Source: Tuctoria greenei (Eukaryota; Streptophyta; Magnoliopsida; Poales; Poaceae). Taken from it: a DNA stretch of 64,000 nucleotides. This document shows, piece after piece, positions 60,204-64,000 of the stretch. The notes below the pieces were generated by a model. That model was not told where the DNA came from, made no database searches, and saw only the letters and a program-made list of their open reading frames with translations. The position numbers and the translations under genes were made by a program. The DNA is taken from assembly GCA_036927565.1 (NCBI GenBank), contig JAYESD010000009.1:168042929-168106928 (forward strand), given 5' to 3'. Every line of letters begins with the position of its first letter. Position 1 is the first letter of the stretch.

Positions 60204-61012
60204 ATGGCTCATGATTGGTCCGCTGCTTCATCCCACGGATCGCTCTTGGACTTTATATCTCTGCCTTCCGCTACTTATCAATCCAACGACTCACAGGGAG
60301 TCATCTCTAATCTATGTGTCTATAACAACAGCAGCACCGACACCTCACGTCCTTATCCCCAATCTCTCCCTCTCACCATCCATCTCTCCAATCTCACCTC
60401 TCTTTCCTTCCTCCCCAACCTCGCTCTACCGCAGCTCCGCCTCATCGCTGAAGCGTCGGCAGCCCGCTTCCGCCTCCTCGTCATCCTCGCCGTCGCGGAC
60501 GTCGCGCTCCTCGTCGTCGCGGCAGCCGTACTCCTCGATCGTTATGGCAGCCGTGCTGCTCATGCTCATCGCCATTGTGGCAACCACGCTCCTCGTCTGC
60601 CGTGGGTGTCTCGCTCGATGCCGAGGGTCGCAGATCTAACCTTCTGTCATAGATCCAACCATGATCGTTATTTTGTTGTAGCATGGAAGTCGAGCTAGCA
60701 CGAAGGTGGTGCTACCGAGCGCTGCGGGGAGGCGTTGAAGAGCGGCTGCAATGGCAACATCTCTGTCTTCATGGTGTTGAGCTGCTGCACGTGGTGCTGC
60801 ACAAGATGGTTGTGATGGATTGTAATTTCTGTTATGTTTTTTTCTGGCATCTCTGCAATGTAATTTTGTCTAAATCTTTTAGTCTTCTTTAGATCAAACT
60901 GTGTTAGCGCAAAGTTTGTCTAAACATTATCATTTCTTGCCTTCTGATTACGGCAAGTCACAGGTTGTTGGCACATTCTAAAAACTGTATACAATTCTAA
61001 AAACTGTATATG

Positions 61013-61353
61013 ATAATGTATTATCACAGGTGGTTGGCAATAAAAACAGTATGTGAAAATGCATTTTCACAGGCGGTCCGCAATTAAACCGCCTGTGAAA
61101 ATGCATTTTCACAGGCTGTTCGCAATTAAAAACCGCATGTGAAAATGCATTTTCACAGGCGGTCCGTAATAAAAAACCGCCTGTGAAAATGCATTTTCAC
61201 AGACGGTCAGCAATAAAAACCGCCTGTGAAAATGCATTTGTACAGGCGGATTTTGTCCCCGCCTGTGCTAATCGATCATTTTCACAGGCTCTTCGTTACA
61301 GGCGGTTTTTAAAACCGTATGTGATAATATATTTAGAGCCGCCTGTGATGAAG
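61013..61353. repeat. CACTA right subterminal repeat array, copy 2
   Basis: Both 32-base palindromes found at 385 and 473 have one mismatch here (CAGGCTGT and CAGACGGT). Confidence 0.75.
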
Positions 61354-61368
61354 ACTTTTGTAGTAGTG

Positions 61369-62190
61369 TAAAGAACATTTTGGAAAATTTTCATAGTTTT
61401 CTATGAAGTGAATTATCATATAAAAATCAAACATGATTTTTCTTTAAAGGGCTCTACAGGAAAATTTAAGGATTTTCATGAGGATTGGGTTGTAGTTCTG
61501 GTTAGTCTGGATAAAGTCAAAACCAACAGAGTTGGTTTGACAAATTTTGAAGCTTTATACTGAGAGATATTCAATTTAGAAGTTTGCACAAGTTTCTGTA
61601 CAATTTCTAAATGAATTTGGCTATTTTTATGTGCATAAAGAATACACAGGTGATCAGACCATGTAAATGAAGTCTAATGACCTTGAGATTTTTACTGGAG
61701 TTCAAGGATGTTTAAATGAAGGTTCTAGAAAAATTTGGTATTTTTCCAAAGAGCAACTATAGGAATTAATTTTATAAGCATTTTGCTTGTTTGAATTATG
61801 GAGAAATTCATATGGACTTTCATACAAATCCAAATGCACCAATGGAAAGTACTCTTCATGCTGGTTCTAACAAAATTTATTTGGGAATTTTTGGACAAGT
61901 ATCCTAGGAGATATATATTTTCCAAGTTGGGGCAAAATCTGGAATTAAGTTTAAATGGGAAAGTTTAAATAATCGAGAGGGCCCACGGGTTTAAAATGGG
62001 ACCAATCGGGTCGAAGCAACACCGGGCCACAGAGAAAATGTGCGTAGCCACATGGGATCCACAGCCGCACCAGATCCGAGCGTGCGCGTTACACTGACTG
62101 ACGACTGGGCCCCACGGGGTCGTCGTCTACCTCCCGCCAGGCGCGCGACCGCGGCGGCGCCTCGCCGGAGCTCTCGCCGCCCTTCGATCC
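61369..62190. other. Repeat-derived 5' flank of third psi1
   Basis: As 666-1477 but with 12 extra bases (GGAGCTCTCGCC) between two TCGCCG words at 62162 and 62174. The other two copies look like a deletion between these short repeats. Two bases are missing near 61756. Confidence 0.5.
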
Positions 62191-63377
62191 ATGGCACGTC
62201 GTCTCACCGAGGACAACATCAGGGAGATCCTAGTCCGCCTGCCGGTCAAAGACGTCGTCCGCTACGGCACCATCTGCAAGGTGTGGCGCCTCATCACCAC
62301 TAACCAGGATTTCCTTTCTGAGAACGCACGCCGCCAACCGGTTGAGGTCCTCCTCTACAGGTACATCCCTCAGCTACCATCCAGAGGACGTTGGGCCACG
62401 GATGTCATGCTGGACGCGATCTCCGTCTCTGGCGACCTAGAGAGCTGGCGTAGTGTTATCCGCTACCCTAAACCAGAAAATGGAGGGTGGCTCCTGCTCG
62501 CCGTCTGCGACGGTGTCCTCCTACTCAAGAAGGCAGATGGCATATACAACTTGTGTAACCCCACAACAAGAAAGTGGGCTGACCTCACGGGGCTTAATCC
62601 GCCTCCGCCGCCGCCAAAGCCGACCGACCTGTTCGATGAGCCGCAGTACGCCTTCTACTTCCACCAGCAATCAAGTGAGTATCGCCTCTTATGTCGAAAA
62701 ACTTGGACTAGAAATGGGAAATGGTGCATCCTCTCCACCGGGGAGCCTGAAAAAAGGAATATCTACACAGAGGCTGCCAACGCAGATGGTATAGCTGCGC
62801 TTGTGCCCTGCCTGCGCAAGGCAGTAACAGCGCCCATGGCTCTCCACGGCAACCTGCACTGGCCGCCTCAACCGGGCTCTGCCACTGGCCAGACCAAGAT
62901 GGTGGCTTTTGACATATTTTCAGAGACATTCACCGAAATGGATGGTCCACCGACGACCACAGGCAACAATCGTGTAAAGCTCTTAGTCATGGACGAGCTC
63001 CTTGTGGGAGCTGATTCTGGGCACGAGAACAGCATTGACCTCTGGTTCCTTGAGAACTATGGCAATGCCGCTAAGTGGGAACTGCGCCACCGGGTTGCCA
63101 CGCCGTGGGGGCCTTATAGTCATGGAAGACCATCAGACCTTTGAGTCTGTTGAGTACGGCCGCGGTGGCTGATGAACAAGGCAACATCTTACTCGGTAAC
63201 AGTCACGGTTTAGTAGTCTATAATGAAAACAATAAACAGACAATAAAGACCATCAACTCTGAGACACTGGATAACACAAATGTCATTGTGTCGAGGCACG
63301 TGTTCAGAGCAAACCTCATGCATCACCCTCAGTTCTCCACAAGGCCTGCCACTGATATGCTCTTTGCTCACTTCTAA
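62191..63377 (+). pseudogene. psi1 copy 3: single frameshift, 317-codon frame
   Basis: It retains CAG for Gln249 and the five-G run, so it lacks both lesions of the other psi1 copies. Its only break seen is a lost C at 63138-63139 (AGACCTTTG for AGACCCTTTG), which ends the frame after 317 residues at 63144. The last 70 codons continue in another frame to 63377. The 317-residue product would keep the F-box and most of the FBA-like region, so it may still be functional. It starts Met-Ala-Arg-Arg like the others. Confidence 0.8.
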
Positions 63378-63959
63378 TGCTATGTTCCTGGATCCAAATA
63401 AATGCTTCTCTATTCATCTTTTCAGAACTGATTGTTCAAAACATATACTCTTGTTACATTTAACCGTGGTGGTGATGTCTGTCTGGCTACATTTATCTGT
63501 GTGTGGATTTTGTTTATTGAGGTATCAATAAAAAGTTATGATGTTTTATGAGTTTATTATGTGAGCTTGATCAATGTGAAATGATGTGTTATTACTTTAA
63601 TGGTCTGGTCATAACACCATGCTCGTTAGGCCATCTGGAACCACACCACCCTGTGATGATTTCGAGTTGGAGCGGAATATTGCATGATTGCATGTTGTTT
63701 GCAACCTGTCAGAGTTTGTCGGCATAACATACTCTCTAATCACTGCAAAACCGAGGCTTTGTTCTGCCTAGTTTGGACAGGTGACGGAACTGTCGGGTCC
63801 ATCATCAGGTCATTCTTCGCCTACTAGCTAAATTGCATGTTCTACTTCCGCATACTCTGCAGGCGACTTGGCACTGCATCACCATGCACCGACCTGCTCT
63901 ATTTCTGCACCCCTACGTGTGTCTCCGGACTTTCTTTTTGGGACAATGCATGCCTACGG
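63378..63959 (+). other. Type A 3' flank after psi1 copy 3
   Basis: AATAAA near 63399 and 63526. It shares two diagnostic G bases (63674, 63795) with the flank of G4. Confidence 0.7.
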
Positions 63960-64000
63960 ACTCAAGAAGGCAGATGGAACACACAACTTGTGCAGATGGA
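63960..64000 (+). pseudogene. psi2 copy 4 (cut by window end)
   Basis: The same ACTCA joint and the first AGATGGAACACACAACTTGT unit are visible before the window ends, so the array continues beyond it. Confidence 0.65.

Larger units (their letters stand above)
59909..61368. mobile_element. Complete non-autonomous CACTA transposon, copy 2 (1460 bp)
   Basis: Left end CACTACTACAAAA at 59909-59921, right end TTTTGTAGTAGTG at 61356-61368, TAA on both sides (59906-59908, 61369-61371). It sits in the same flanking sequence as 31682-33164, so it is the same insertion duplicated. It differs by small indels, including a deletion in the GTGATGTGTTGTGTTG part of the interior near 60825. Confidence 0.9.

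Overview
The window is nuclear DNA from a flowering plant, most likely a grass. The evidence is GC-rich coding sequence in an AT-rich background, a CACTA DNA transposon with subterminal repeats of a kind common in grasses, a copia-type LTR with an initiator-Met primer-binding site, and a lineage-specific F-box gene family. The genus cannot be fixed from sequence alone. Nothing here looks bacterial or viral.

The whole window is one locally amplified F-box cluster, with every recognisable gene on the + strand. Five copies have an uninterrupted 410-codon frame (12180, 19698, 27218, 44682, 55445; called G1 to G5). Each encodes an N-terminal F-box followed by an F-box-associated (FBA-like) substrate-binding region, and each sits behind a leader with a TATA-like box and several splice-donor-like sites. 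Ten further copies are broken. Three are nearly full length (psi1 type: 1478, 33977, 62191). Four begin mid-gene and carry an insertion (psi2 type: 3247, 35746, 46498, and one cut by the window end at 63960). Three sets are rearranged psi3a/psi3b pieces (about 4381-5908, 36880-38407, 47632-49161).

Layout: CACTA right end - psi1 - psi2 - psi3a/b - LTR spacer - G1 - LTR spacer - G2 - LTR spacer - G3 - region X - CACTA - psi1 - psi2 - psi3a/b - LTR spacer - G4 - psi2 - psi3a/b - LTR spacer - G5 - region X - CACTA - psi1 - psi2 (cut). The offsets between copies are 7518 and 7520 (G1-G2-G3), 10763 (G4-G5), 28227 (G3 to G5 with region X) and 32499 (start of window to 32500). The array therefore grew in several nested steps. 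Diagnostic bases place two crossover points within about 30 bases of each other in the 3' untranslated region.

Functionally, G1-G5 would encode adaptor subunits of SCF-type (Skp1-Cullin-F-box) ubiquitin ligases, with the FBA-like half choosing the target. This comes from family knowledge; no target can be read from the sequence. The psi copies, the LTR and the CACTA element record how the cluster was built. I found no tRNA, rRNA, CRISPR or operon-like feature and no second protein-coding family I can support.
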